Assembly (NCBI GenBank): GCA_003693705.1
Contig: RBZT01000623.1
Span: 207,671-271,670, forward strand
From: Polymyxa betae
Taxonomy: Eukaryota; Endomyxa; Phytomyxea; Plasmodiophorida; Plasmodiophoridae
Length of the DNA: 64,000 bases
Reading direction: 5' to 3'
Both the position numbers and the translations under genes were made by a program. Numbering within the stretch: the first letter of the stretch is position 1; every line of letters begins with the position of its first letter. Shown one piece after another: positions 9,912 through 21,081 of this stretch. The notes beneath the pieces were generated by a model, which worked only from the letters and a program-made list of their open reading frames with translations, did not search any database and was not told the origin of the DNA.

Positions 9912-11765
9912 TTAATGCATGCCGATATGCTTTTTCCACTCTGGATGTTGTTCTCGCCATTGCAGGCAATAAAGCAGATCTTGCCGTTGACAGGTCGGCT
10001 GTAATTTCGCCACATAGCGCAGCTCGTAATCACTCCAAGAATTGAGGTTATGACACATGTTAGTGAAGTTCAAGTGTGGCTTGAGACAAACCATATCCGG
10101 TCCCATAGTAGGGCCTGAGTACAGTTTGACAGGAGCGGCTTCAAGAGCCTGGAAGCCGCCGTTCTGCGCCGCTGCGGCTTGCTGTGTGAATTGTTCAGGA
10201 TCGGCCTTGAAGCTTTCCACATTCTCAATTGTACATGTCGTCCATCTAGGATCAAACCATTCGATGGACATAGGGTTGCTGAGAATGTGTAGATTATCAT
10301 ATTCGTAGCCTAAACTACGCCAATCATGCATCTGGATAGGAGCAACCTGATCATCTCTATGAGCCAGCCTGAACGTCATTGGGCTCAGATAATCGGTGTC
10401 GACAGGGGTGCCTAATGAACCGGTCTCGATACCGCCTGTGAAGGCATTCGTGTTGGATCGAACGCTGGCTGGAGGGATCATATCATAATCGTGGCAGTCT
10501 TGCCACATCGACCAGATCATATCAATGAAAGAGTGATGCACCAAGAAAAGCGGCTCATCAGCTGAATTATCCAACACCATAGTTCCACCAATGAATCTGT
10601 GAACTGTGTCGTGAAACAGTTCGATGGCCCGTGAGAAGTCGCGGAATCGATCATTGCTTGCGATGGCGTTCAGCACCTCTTCGCGCGTGGCAAAAAATCC
10701 GGCTCCATTCAGATCACGCTGAAGACAATTGTCGCCAAGAATCGGCCAAGTAAATCGTCCAGAGCGAACACACTTCTTGCCATCACCGAGATCGACACCG
10801 TTACCACCGAACCAATCATCTGTAAAGACAAATGACCGAGTCGGGTCCGCTGCATCCATCGTCCAATCCCAGAATGGAATTCCAATACAGTTACATTCGG
10901 GAGATACGGAATGAATCGCCTCTTCCATCATCATGAGGTATTGACGATGCCATGGCAAAAATCCATCTGTAAAATGGGCATAGTTGAAGTTGACCTTGTC
11001 AGCATGTATCCACATCATCTCGGCATAGACACCAGACTTGTGCATTTCTTCCAAAGCGAAAAAGAACAGGTCTCGTTCTTGGGGGGAGAGGTTACGCAGG
11101 TCCTTGCGAACAATTGGTTGTGGGCAAGGAACGATTCTTTGGCATCCACCAGGACGAGAACTGTCGCCGGTGTAACCAAGAGGGCATCGGGAGCATCGAT
11201 GGGCGCCGGTTTCGTCTTCAATGCAAGTGGCCTCAGCAGCGCACGGATTCGGGTTGCAAACACCTTTGACTTCTACGACAGTGAAATCCAGCTCGAAACC
11301 TTGCTCTTCAGCAACAGCATTGCCAACACCGAATTCGCTGGAGCGGAATTCGACACGGAATCCGGCTTCGCTGGCAGAATGGATAACGCCCGGCATATAC
11401 GTGCCTGTCAACCTCTGAATAGGAACGGTTTGGCTAACGGCGTCATCAAAGATCCAGACAAAGTCTTCACCAGACATCATTTGGAAAGAACGAAACTGAA
11501 GTTTAACACGACGTGGACGACCTGATCCAGCTGATGCAGGTGGTTGAACTAACCATTCACACCAGGTGTTAGATCGGACACCACCAGGACCATCAGAAAT
11601 GGTGCCCAGCTGTGCTGAGGCCGTCTCGGTTGTTTTCACTCCATTAACACTATTACAACTCCAGACTTGGCGCTGGGCGGCGGATTGAGATATAAACAGT
11701 AGGAATAATGTTAGGAAAGGCAGGAGAAGAACTGATGGCTGAAATTGAAACCCAACCAGTTTCAT
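9912..11765 (-). CDS. Secreted tyrosinase with CUB and EGF-like domains
   Basis: Type-3 copper oxidase, 617 aa, intronless. Residues 1-30 form a signal peptide. A CUB-like domain follows (about 35-170; Cys pair around SCNS and WCEWLV, WIFDD). An EGF-like module is next (about 173-210; CNPNPC, C..D..G.HRCSRCPLGYTGD). The tyrosinase domain covers about 215-560. The CuA site has IHADK and HFTDGFLPWHR (two His eight residues apart); the CuB site has FHDTVH and FLVHHSFIDMIW. All expected copper-binding histidines look present, so it should be active. Tyrosinases oxidise phenols to quinones, which can cross-link or melanise walls; in a chitin producer a role in wall or spore hardening is a reasonable guess. 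It converges on RPL9 and diverges from GBF1. The lack of introns is notable here. Confidence 0.95.
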   Translation of the reverse strand: MKLVGFQFQPSVLLLPFLTLFLLFISQSAAQRQVWSCNSVNGVKTTETASAQLGTISDGPGGVRSNTWCEWLVQPPASAGSGRPRRVKLQFRSFQMMSGEDFVWIFDDAVSQTVPIQRLTGTYMPGVIHSASEAGFRVEFRSSEFGVGNAVAEEQGFELDFTVVEVKGVCNPNPCAAEATCIEDETGAHRCSRCPLGYTGDSSRPGGCQRIVPCPQPIVRKDLRNLSPQERDLFFFALEEMHKSGVYAEMMWIHADKVNFNYAHFTDGFLPWHRQYLMMMEEAIHSVSPECNCIGIPFWDWTMDAADPTRSFVFTDDWFGGNGVDLGDGKKCVRSGRFTWPILGDNCLQRDLNGAGFFATREEVLNAIASNDRFRDFSRAIELFHDTVHRFIGGTMVLDNSADEPLFLVHHSFIDMIWSMWQDCHDYDMIPPASVRSNTNAFTGGIETGSLGTPVDTDYLSPMTFRLAHRDDQVAPIQMHDWRSLGYEYDNLHILSNPMSIEWFDPRWTTCTIENVESFKADPEQFTQQAAAAQNGGFQALEAAPVKLYSGPTMGPDMVCLKPHLNFTNMCHNLNSWSDYELRYVAKLQPTCQRQDLLYCLQWREQHPEWKKHIGMH

Positions 11766-12370
11766 TGACGCTACCTTCGTCTTAATTTAGAAATAGATCC
11801 GTCTCACAATCATGAAGAGTCATCATGCCGACCTGAAGTTGAAGTTGACTCACGTTGGGTCAATTCGTGACATCAGTAAAATGTGGAGAGGTAATATTCT
11901 AATGAACTTGTGTGTAAACAACAACTCCTTCAGGAATTTGATAAGCCTTCTTGTCGAATAGCCACAAATCTCCATACAGTTTCCATACTGTTCCAGCTGC
12001 TGATTCAAGGACGGCGTCGGGCTTATGGTTGGCAAAGCTATTGTCTGAGATCGCTTGCAGGCTCGAAGATGGGACTTGGGACCTGTCCCAAACCTTTCTT
12101 AAACAATGTGAGAGACAAATGGGAGACAAATCTAACGATAGAGGTGTAAAGTGACGCTATGTAACGATAATGGCAGTTGATGCGATTTGAGAGGGTTCTG
12201 CAACGGCCCCTTTTAGCCAGTTTCATTCAGCAGACGCCTCATTTCGCTTTAGGCTTGCACGCCTTCGTCCGCAGTTTGTTATTCGCCGTCTCGTTTGTCG
12301 GCCTGGGCGCCGCCCCAGCCTGACTTTGTAGCCGGCACTGGCCCCAGAGCTATAAATCCCCGCTCAGCTC
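11766..12370. promoter_or_regulatory. Divergent intergenic region, tyrosinase / GBF1
   Basis: These 605 bp hold several short overlapping open frames on both strands, none with a plausible protein or good splice partners. A CTATAAAT word lies about 20 bp before the GBF1 start, probably too close to act as its TATA box unless the leader is very short. I see nothing else definite. Confidence 0.4.
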
Positions 12371-15300
12371 ATGGCCGTGCAGCTGCAGCTCCGGTATCAT
12401 GGCATCGTGCTCGGCGAGATTATGGAGATGACTCGTGTTATGCGCCAGAATCGCAAATGGAGATCTTCGGTGAGGTTTGATGCAGCGGGATCGAACTTCT
12501 GCTTACGCTTTGGTTCAGCCCAGCGGACCTATAGAGATCGATTCTTGGCTGCTGCAAGGGTTTCAGAATTTGAAGTCTGCGTTGTCAGATCCGAATGGTA
12601 TCGCTCTGCAATGTATCTGAGTTTTTTGGTTTCATATGCGTGTTTTAGGGATCAGTCCTGACTTTGACAGATTGCAAATTATTAAGCCTTTTGTTGCTGC
12701 TATTAGGTCGGAAGAAGCGACCGGCCCAATAACCGGGGTCGCTTTGTCTTCATTACATAAGTTCATCTCAGCCAACTTATTCGCTGTCAACTATGCACAC
12801 TCGGCTGCTGCAATTTTGGAAATTGCAGATGCAGGAACACATTGCCGGTTCGAAGCAACTGATTCTGGCAACGATGAGCTCGTTTTGATGAAAATCCTTC
12901 AAGTTCACTTGGCTTGCTTTGGTGTCGAACACGGTGCTCTTCTAACTGATACGACGGTCTGGGAAATGGTCCAAACATGTTTCAGGATATTTCGCCAAAT
13001 GAAGCCTCCTGATTATTCACAGCTTCTATCGGATAGGGCAAGACATTCGCTCTTCGAAATGATTCGAATGTTATTCTCTTCGCGATGGGCAGCCTGCAAT
13101 GCTTCGTCCTTTGATATGAACGCAACAGTTCATGAAACCAACTTGGCTAATATTTCGCAACATTTTGGAATTGCTTGCATGGTTAAAGTGCTCGGCAGCT
13201 TGATATCAATGGGGCGATCAAGTCTGTCAAAAACCCAGTTTGGACAAAGACAGCAGACAGTACTGGTTCTGCAATTAGCTCTGAACGCTCTTGAATTTGG
13301 AGGGAAGTTATTTGAGCACGACAATGCACTTCTAGGCTTAATCCAAGACGATTTATGCTTCTTTCTATTGCAAAATTCTCGTTCGACTAGAAGTTCTGTA
13401 ATGTCTTTAGTCGCGAGGATCTTTCATTGCCTTTTGGTAAATTTCCGCCATCTTCTGAAGACCCAGATTGAATCAATGTTAAATTCCCTTTTCCTCGGCT
13501 GTCGTGAGTCTCCATATGAGATCCGCGAAATTATTCTCTCTAGCTTGCTGGATCTTGCTCATTATCAATGGTTCTTTCGTGAATTGTATATTAATTATGA
13601 CTGCTCACCACGAGCAACGAATGTATTTGAGAACATTGTTCTTTTTCTTTGCGATTCAAGTGTTCCTCCTAACGGTAATATTAACAGCAATAACATTCTC
13701 GCTATGCGCTGCCTTCAAGCCATTATGCAATCTTTTGTGGAACCGCTGCCAAAATCCTATCCTTCTTGTGACGTTGCAGAATTATTGAGCTCTAAGAAGC
13801 AGAAGACTACAATTTTCAACTGCGTATCACTGTTCAACAAAAAGCCCAAGCTCGGCTTTACAGCGTTAACGCAAGCTGGAATTATGGACTCTATGGAAGA
13901 TGCAGAGACTGCAGCACAAATCCTTTTCCATACGCCTATTGTTAACAAGTCGACGTTAGGCGTGTTTCTTGGGTCACCATCTAGCTTTGCTGGCGATGTT
14001 CGCTCCAGATTTATAAGCTATTTTGACTTCCGAGGAAAGGATGTAGTTGAAGCTCTACGAATTTGCCTGGAGGGATTTCGTCTTCCAGCCGAAGCCCAAC
14101 AGATTGATCGTGTTGTTCAGAGTTTCTCAGAGCATTATTACTCCCACAACACTCGTGACTTTGCAAATGCAGATGTTATTCACATTGTTACATTCGCTCT
14201 CATCATGCTTAATACTGTAAAAATCATTATTATGTCGTCATTCTCAACTGATTTTTGTCTAGGACGCACATAATGACGGAATTAAGCACAAGATGACGTT
14301 AGAACAATTTACAAAGAATCTTCGCGGGATCAATAACGGCGAGAGTTTTCCGGACGAGTACTTGGAAAATCTTTACAAATCAATCGTTTCTGAAGAATTG
14401 AAATTATCAAAATCGGGTCCTGGAGGAGATTTCTCGAGAAGCCTATGGACAGAATTGCTGGCCAAATCCAGGAGTTTTGGAGAGCATGTGTATTTTGAGT
14501 TGAACGGATCAGTTCTTGATGCCGATATCTTTAAATTGATTTGGGAACCTGTGTGCAGCGCAACGTCACTACTTTTCGATGTTGGTCAATCTGTAGGCCG
14601 CCTTTATGACACATTTATTTTCTCTGATGATTTTCTCAGGAACGGGTATCAGAAGTGTGCCTGTCAACATTTGAGGCAATCGGAACAGCATCTTGTATTC
14701 ATCAGATACCAGAAACTGTCGACACGATGATTTCTTTTTGCTGCCAAGTTTCTGGTAGCTTATTTCTGTTTGCTGTGCGTATAAACTCATTCATGTCTAG
14801 GTTTGGTTTATCCGGATACTCGGCTCGAAGATACTGTTATCGCGATTGCACGTTCTTCTTTGAAGTCTCAAGCCAGTATCCGTTTGATTTTTTATCAACC
14901 GTTTATTATCAACATGCGTGCAAGCTGGAATTTATGGATATGTGCTCTGTATCAGCTATTACGCTTAGGACTGCTTCCTCCCGCTTTCTTCATCTTGGAC
15001 GATTTTGTTTGTTCAGGTATCAATCGGCCTTGCTGTCCACTTTGGTTTTCACTCACCATTCCGACAGAAATTTCAGATCCGGGTCGTCGCCGTCTCAAGT
15101 TTCCAGATTACATTCAAAAACCTGTTTCACTTCAGTCACTTCTTACCTCTGTTCAAAGTTTCTGGATGTCGACGAACGATCAAGTGCGTCGTTTTTCTGT
15201 TGATGGCTTTCTTTGACCTTCCTCAAAGTCTGCTTCGGATGCAAAATCTGTCGACCAAATCGAATCTGCAAAGCAGTCTGCGCAGGCATTTATCGAGCAG

Positions 15301-17202
15301 CTGAACATTGACGAACTTTTAGCAGCCACTGTTAAGTTACCTGCTGAATCTTTTACTTGCTTAGTGAACGCTCTGACTTTTGCCACAAAAGAAGAAATGG
15401 TAGACTTTTACCCTTCTCTTCCTTGTTTCTTGCTTATCTAGAATATAATTCAGCCCACTCCACCATCGGATTCCGCTGTGATCATCGATGAGAAAGCCCA
15501 ATTCTATCGTTCATTCCCTAGATTGGAGGCAGACGAAGAACTGATCTCAAAGCAACTGATTTTTTTCTTACAGCTTTTGACCAGATTGCTCATCATAAAC
15601 CGCGATCGCTCTGATCTATGTTTGGATGTTGTTTCGTCACATCTGTACCAGGTTTTCCGCTCCCAATTCTCTCTTGTTGGTATGGTGCTGTTAACACGTT
15701 AATATGGTATTAAGCTCTGTCAGACTCAAGCTACTTTGAGGGTTTCAGCAACAGCTCAGCTAATGGATTGGATTCATCAGAGGATATTGCTGAAGGGGCT
15801 GTTGTCGCCTGTCTGAAACTTCTTCACAAGCTTCGATGCCCTGACGTACACTGGTTTTCTTCATTCCTGTTAAAACTCTTAGTTGGTTTCGATATTTTCG
15901 CTCTTATGTCCGACAGTATCGGAAAGCAGGTGAGTATGGTTTTTTGTTAATCTGTATGATACCAAAGTTATCACAGGTTGCTTTCGCTTTACACGCGTTC
16001 TCTCAGACAGATGCTGCATTAACGAGGACCTCACAGGACTGGACAATTATATTCACTTTGCTGCAGACTTGTGCTATGCTTTCTTCTGCGTCCTCAAACG
16101 GATTTGAGGCATTTGCGTGCCTGCTTTCCAACAAAAATTGCAATGCATTTTCTGAATTGACCGTAGCCTTATCTATTCAGGTTCTCTTCAGTGTTGATGC
16201 CGAGTTAATTGCTCACATTTTCTGTCCAGACAGCGCTAAAGTTTGCCCAAAACAAAACAGTCCCAGTTGCAGAACGTCTCCGTGCGATCGATTATCTTCA
16301 GCTAATTTACGATCGGCTGTCTATGCTGGAATTTAGGTCGATGGCTGCTGAGAATGCATCTGCCGAACTGGTTGGTTTGGTATGTTTCTCGGCTATAAAT
16401 AAGGATATTGAGCATGATCATTAGAACGAGGAATTGCCAATCTTGTATTACATGCAACTCTTTGAAGCACTTCGCGTTGTTGTCTGCTCTAGTGAAAAGT
16501 AAAGTCTTAGGTCCTATGTTCGTCGAGTTGCTGTAATTTGTTTAGGTTCAGTCTTCGTGAACATGCTTTAGCCACTCTTCAGCGTCTTCTGCTTTCACCA
16601 GAAGCTAAGCAGTTGTCGACTGCAGCGTGGAAAGACATATTCGATAAAGTATGTGTGAAGACTGTGCTTTTATCTCTGTTCATTTCTTTCAGGTCGTCAT
16701 CAATACGATCACAGTATTGGGATCAACACGGTCGTCGTCTCATTATCTTTCAAAATGTCGATGTGCTGTTACAGCATTCGCTTGCCGTATATTTCTTATT
16801 TATCTCTCCCAGCTTTTAACTTTAAAAAAATCTGATTTTAAGGCGCTATGGTGTTCATTGATATCTGAACTGTATGTTCTGCGTAATTGCCCTGGCAAGC
16901 CTTTTCTAATTGGGTTTTTATATAGTTTGAGTTTTCTCGATCTCGAATCGGATAATCCATCACAAAGCTTATTAGCAGAAACGGTCACTGAATCTCTAAA
17001 AAACACTCTCAGAGTAATCAGTGCCTCCGATATAGAAGAATCATTTGGGGCTGATATGTGGGAGATAACGTGGCAAACAATTGATCCATTTCTTCCTCAG
17101 CTTCGAGAAGAAGTGTTTCCTAGAGAGGAAGAACCTCAGTTGCTTGATGAAAGCAAAATGGATCCAAATCCGCCTGCTCCTCAATCTGTAATATCGGAGT
17201 GA
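12371..17202 (+). CDS. GBF1: GBF1/Gea/GNOM-type Arf guanine-nucleotide exchange factor
   Basis: Activates Arf GTPases on the early Golgi to recruit COPI. About 15 exons, with introns of roughly 45-60 nt, give a protein near 1390 aa. Exon 1 is 12371-12469. The N-terminal DCB domain carries PFVAAIRSEEATGPITGVAL and HCRFEATDSGNDELVLMKIL, both GBF1 hallmarks. The Sec7 domain spans the 14218-14263 intron: FRLPAEAQQI (the catalytic Glu finger is kept; the usual Gly before it is Ala) and MLNTDAHNDGIK. HDS domains follow, and near the end LTLKKSDFKALW, ESLKNTL and DLWEITW-like DMWEITWQTIDPFLPQLREE match GBF1 closely. The protein is somewhat shorter than animal GBF1, lacking its long Pro-rich tail. 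It converges with UNG (119 bp between stops). Confidence 0.95.
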
Positions 17203-17321
17203 TTTCTTATCGAGCCATTTAGACGCAATCTTCTATCTACAGTGGACCCGTCTTCAATATATCTCCAATTTAATTCTCAAAAATGATTACAATAAATTGC
17301 TGTATTAATACCTTCCAGTGT

Positions 17322-18389
17322 TTACAACTGCCAGTCAATTGGCTTGACACCATTCTTTTGTAAGAAATTGTTAGTCTTGGAAAAGTGCTTGCACCCGAAA
17401 AACCCTCGATGAGCAGACAATCCAGATGGATGAGCGGCTTCTAATATAAGAAAATTGGGATTCTTTGCAGCAAATAAACCCGCCTGGCGCCCTTTTTGTT
17501 GTGCGAACCTGCCCCAGAGAAGAAAGACTACAGGATCGTCTTTCTGTAACCAACGTTCACAATAGAATCAAATAACGATGCATTTGCAACGACCTTCTCT
17601 TTTATAATGCAACGAAGGATGTGGTCTGTAAACTTTCCCCATCCAATATCCTTATGGCTGTTTGCAGAACGAGCTCGAACAGTTAAGGCTGCGTTAAGTA
17701 ACAGAACACCCTAATACCGCAGAGTAAGGCCCGAACTTGCAGCATGCAGCATCAGACCTGTTTGGCCCAGTTATGGAGGCTACCATGAGGTGGAATATGA
17801 AAGTCGGGAATGTCTTTGGATAGTTCGCTATAAACATTCTTTAAACTAGAAGGAATAGGAATGCCATGTGGAACTGAGAAAGCCAATCCTTCAGCCTGTC
17901 CTGGACTGTGATAAGGATCCTGGCCAACGATTATAACCCGAACCTAAAGCATCATCAGCATAAGACAGTACACGAGGATTAGTGAATATCATACCTGATC
18001 CACAGGCTGCTCTAATGCCTTGAATACCAAGCTTGAAGGGGGATAAATAACGACTCCTTTTGCTTGCTCTTCTCTCTATGACACAGATATAAATGCTGTT
18101 CTGGCGAATTATCTCCTCGAACCAGTTTCTTTTTTAAAGTCAACATATAATCTTTGTTTAACTCTGGCTCCAGAGCAGGTGCCCATGATTTATGAATAAG
18201 CTTCTCAGCCTCCTCGTAGTTGTCGAGCTTCGGAGCTGGAGTCATGGTCTGTAGCTGTTTCGAAGAACCAGGCCAACAAGAGACCCGATCAGACCCGATA
18301 GGTCTAGCGAAGTGTCTCGAGAGTGACGTCTTACCCTTATTAATAGCAGCAACACCAGACCGCACTATCATTTCATCATTTATTTGCAT
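17322..18389 (-). CDS. UNG: Uracil-DNA glycosylase, family 1
   Basis: Removes uracil from DNA to start base-excision repair. Exons 18123-18389, 17995-18075, 17758-17943, 17594-17710 and 17322-17543 give 290 aa in one frame, with introns of 47-51 nt. Catalytic motifs are intact: [10 protein letters not shown] (water-activating Asp), [10 protein letters not shown], and [18 protein letters not shown] (minor-groove loop with the essential His). The family C-terminus PIDWQL is present. Residues 19-26 (KTSLSRHF) resemble a degenerate PCNA-interacting box placed as in nuclear UNG2 enzymes; this is suggestive only. The start at 18389 is a real ATG in frame with the motif. Confidence 0.97.
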
Positions 18390-18400
18390 CTGCCGCTTTC

Positions 18401-18590
18401 CTATTCCGCTATCCGATTGAAATCGCTTGTTATAAGCGTTGGAACGATGCCAAACGCGACGCCGCCAATGTCCAGATGCGAGACGCCGATTCTATTAAAT
18501 CCGTCGAGAGCGGCGGCTGCATTCCAGATGCCGAACAGGGCTAGAACGAAGCCGATTTTCCAGAGCACGGGTATTATATACGAAACAGGT
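18401..18590 (-). CDS. Possible small membrane protein exon (uncertain)
   Basis: The minus strand has an open frame ending at 18401 with a clear hydrophobic stretch (WKIGFVLALFGIWNAAAAL) and C-rich third positions, unlike random AT-rich intergenic sequence. There is no ATG in frame, so any 5' exon must lie upstream across an intron. It ends 12 bp before the UNG start on the same strand, so it could instead be part of UNG's leader. I do not recognise the protein. Treat as a candidate only. Confidence 0.3.
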
Positions 18591-18615
18591 TTTCTATCAG
18601 TAAATTACTAATGCA

Positions 18616-18823
18616 ATGCAGTATTGGGCAGCTCCTTTCTCTCGAACTTATCGTTCTGTCAAGGCTTTTAACAGGCAACGTTGAATGCAACCAATTTGAC
18701 TATTAGATAGAACTACTTACTACTGTATGGCCAGACGGAAGTGTTGATTGGAAGAGATGGTTTTTTAAAAAAGAGAGCTGGGATCGCTATGCAAAACGAA
18801 CAGCAGAATCGCCTCCACAGTAA
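18616..18823 (+). CDS. Possible small basic/aromatic protein, two exons (uncertain)
   Basis: An ATG at 18616 opens 14 codons (MQYWAAPFSRTYRS). A GTCAAG..TATTAG intron of 49 nt follows, the size typical of this window, then IELLTTVWPDGSVDWKRWFFKKESW... to a stop at 18821-18823, about 50 aa. The tail is Trp-, Lys- and Arg-rich. Another splice choice from GTAATATG would extend it about ten residues. I do not recognise a family; small mitochondrial subunits can look like this. Support comes only from intron size and frame. Confidence 0.35.
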
Positions 18824-19118
18824 TATGGGCAAAAATCCTTGGACAAGACTCATTTATTTGCGTAACAAAATCGAATCCACCGGTTTTCAGGTAAAAACAC
18901 CTGACGTTTTTGAATATTTTTAAACACTGGTTTTTATTTCGAGACAGAGGGAATTTATCTAATAGGCGCGGCCCATTCGGTATCGACTAAGGTATCGTGA
19001 TTCTTGAGTTCGTTTATCGTTACAGGACGCAACCCTCTTGCTGTTGCCCTTTTCTTTAAATTTCACGAATCAGCAGCAGGATCAGCTGCAGTTTGAATAT
19101 CGGCCGGTCATTACATCG

Positions 19119-20546
19119 ATGTCTCTTGAATATCTCAGAAGGAACAATCTTATTCGGCAGTATCTGCATCGCTTTGATGAACAGCAGTGGCCGGAAGTCG
19201 TCAAACTTACCGTCATCTTCGGTATACATAGCATGAAGCTGAACGAACGGGAAATGCAGTTGTTGACGATCGAGAGGCTTTCCCATTTAGTTGGTATGAA
19301 TTGTTGTAAGAGTTTTACACAGACATTAACAGCCTTTGTAGCTCAAGCATCTACTGCTGTAAGCATTCATGAGACATTACCTACACTAGAGCAAACACTT
19401 GTAGATTTACAAACCAAAATCTCCACATTGAAGAACGAATTGGAGAACAACCCAGTGAATCATCCTCAATCAGTTAATCATCATCAATCTAATTTTGACG
19501 ACACGATAACGTCCTTAGAAGAGGATGCCCCGAAATTGGCTAAAGTACTATCAAAGGTGAAGCAGCTCAACAACAGAATCCACGAAGCCAGATCTCAATA
19601 CTCAAGACAAACAGTTCGTGGTCTTCAAGATGATACGGGATCGGTACGACAGGTTCTAACAGCCTCAGAATCACAGCTGATTCGACCCACGAAATCTTCC
19701 AAACCGAAATGGAAAGAACGCCCACCTCCTCGATTGGCTTATTCTGTATGCCAGCCTAACAAGCCACTGAATGATGCAGAAAACGATATCGTTAACAGCA
19801 GGTTTTTGGACGTTCCGGCTACGTCCAGAGACCTTCGGAAATCGGCGTCGCAGCGATTCGAAGAGCAGGGCGAAGATATCGTTCCAGTGAAAGAAACTTC
19901 TGTGCATAATGGATGCGTGAGTAGAAGTAAAACGAGGCCGAATGCGACGAAACCGAAAATGCCTACTTATCTGCAGAAGGTTCGTTCGAGAATTAAAGAG
20001 CGAGTTCAGCAAGATCGCATTGCAGCTGCTGAGCATCGCAGGAATGTTCGCAAATCAATTCAGCAAGCGATATCAGAGGATTATCCACCACAAATTCCAC
20101 AGCCAATGATACCTGGAAGGCAATCAGGCAAGAGTTCGGTCCTGCACATATCAGATACCTTTCTGAAGAATCCCTTGATGAAACCATTTGTTGGCCAGTC
20201 TAATGATCACGATGAATTGAGCCTATTCAGGCAACCTAATCGAGCGGATCATAATGATTCCGAATTACGAGCGGCACCGGAATCTATAGATGAGTTAGCC
20301 AACATACTTCGCGGCTGGGTTAATAACAATGATGAGGCTTTAACATCAGGATCATCATTACAGCATCCTCCTGCTGAAATATTGGCTTCATTAAGGCGAT
20401 TAGAAAGCTGTTCGGCGCCAGTAAGGCAAACGAATAGCGGGTCTGTGCCCCTGGCAACAAATCAAGCAGATGCTTTATGCTTTGAGCCGCATTTTGAGAG
20501 GCAGTTTCCTCCGGAATGGGATTTCTCTAATACAGTATTTGATTGA
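19119..20546 (+). CDS. Coiled-coil/disordered protein of unknown function
   Basis: An open frame from ATG 19119 gives 475 aa; it stays open upstream to 19038 without another ATG, so a 5' exon is possible. The N-terminus is a small folded-looking helical module (MSLEYLRRNNLIRQYL..WPEVVKLT). A coiled coil follows around LVDLQTKISTLKNELENN, then a long polar region with many Arg/Lys and Pro, a basic helix (VRSRIKERVQQDRIAAAEHR), and a C-terminus ending EWDFSNTVFD. The pattern (short N-terminal module, coiled coil, basic helix, disordered tail) is common in centrosomal or microtubule-associated proteins, but I cannot name it. Its stop is 16 bp from the end of the ZNF706-like gene. Confidence 0.7.
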   Translation: MSLEYLRRNNLIRQYLHRFDEQQWPEVVKLTVIFGIHSMKLNEREMQLLTIERLSHLVGMNCCKSFTQTLTAFVAQASTAVSIHETLPTLEQTLVDLQTKISTLKNELENNPVNHPQSVNHHQSNFDDTITSLEEDAPKLAKVLSKVKQLNNRIHEARSQYSRQTVRGLQDDTGSVRQVLTASESQLIRPTKSSKPKWKERPPPRLAYSVCQPNKPLNDAENDIVNSRFLDVPATSRDLRKSASQRFEEQGEDIVPVKETSVHNGCVSRSKTRPNATKPKMPTYLQKVRSRIKERVQQDRIAAAEHRRNVRKSIQQAISEDYPPQIPQPMIPGRQSGKSSVLHISDTFLKNPLMKPFVGQSNDHDELSLFRQPNRADHNDSELRAAPESIDELANILRGWVNNNDEALTSGSSLQHPPAEILASLRRLESCSAPVRQTNSGSVPLATNQADALCFEPHFERQFPPEWDFSNTVFD

Positions 20547-20562
20547 AGGCAAGTGCCGATCG

Positions 20563-20874
20563 TTAGACAAAATCGGCTTCGATGAAGTTTATTTTGGGAT
20601 GTTTAGCGGCATAATGGTCTCGAAGACTTTGCAGATTATGTACCGGAACCATGCAGACCTATCTGCAATCATCATCCCATTCCTCATACAACACATCAAG
20701 CGAATTACTTTGCAATTAAATTTTTTGCCATTCGCTTGCGCTGAAAATTCTGATCCATTCCTCTTCATCGCTTCCAGTTTCTTGTTCGCCTTAATTTTTG
20801 CATCAATCTAACAAGGATGAGCATCATGGCTGGCAAGATTAGATACGTAGAACCTTGGCTTTGCCGCGTGCCAT
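20563..20874 (-). CDS. ZNF706: ZNF706-like small zinc-finger protein (4F5-type N-terminus)
   Basis: Three exons, 20854-20874, 20709-20807 and 20563-20658, make 71 aa; introns are 46 and 50 nt. It opens with MARGKAKIDAK, the 4F5/SERF-like lysine-rich start of ZNF706, and contains one C2H2 finger (FNCKVCMVPV...LRDHYAAKHP) assembled across the 20659-20708 intron. Length and layout match the eukaryotic ZNF706 family, small nuclear proteins linked to translation and stem-cell control in animals; the ancestral role is unclear. The first exon is only 21 nt. Confidence 0.87.
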
Positions 20875-21081
20875 AGCGAGAGGGTGAAACAATTACAGAA
20901 TGACAAGCACGACCCAATTTAATCGGAAAAATCGACGAGCTCGGGCTTTCCCTGATGTCTGATCTCAATCTATCAGAAAACTACTGCGCATTTCTGTATA
21001 CAAATTGCAGAATTTCTAATATTTTTTACTGTAATTGGTTACGAAATCGAGTTTTGAATGGGTCGACATCTCAATCAATAA

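Noticed and set aside
12295-12480. Alternative frame at the GBF1 start region
   Set aside because: The real GBF1 exon 1 (12371-12469) is in another frame and splices in phase into the conserved DCB domain.
18384-18611. Plus-strand frame of about 75 codons between UNG and the next gene
   Set aside because: Rich in Pro, Arg and Ala with no family resemblance. The minus strand of the same stretch looks more protein-like, though also unproven.
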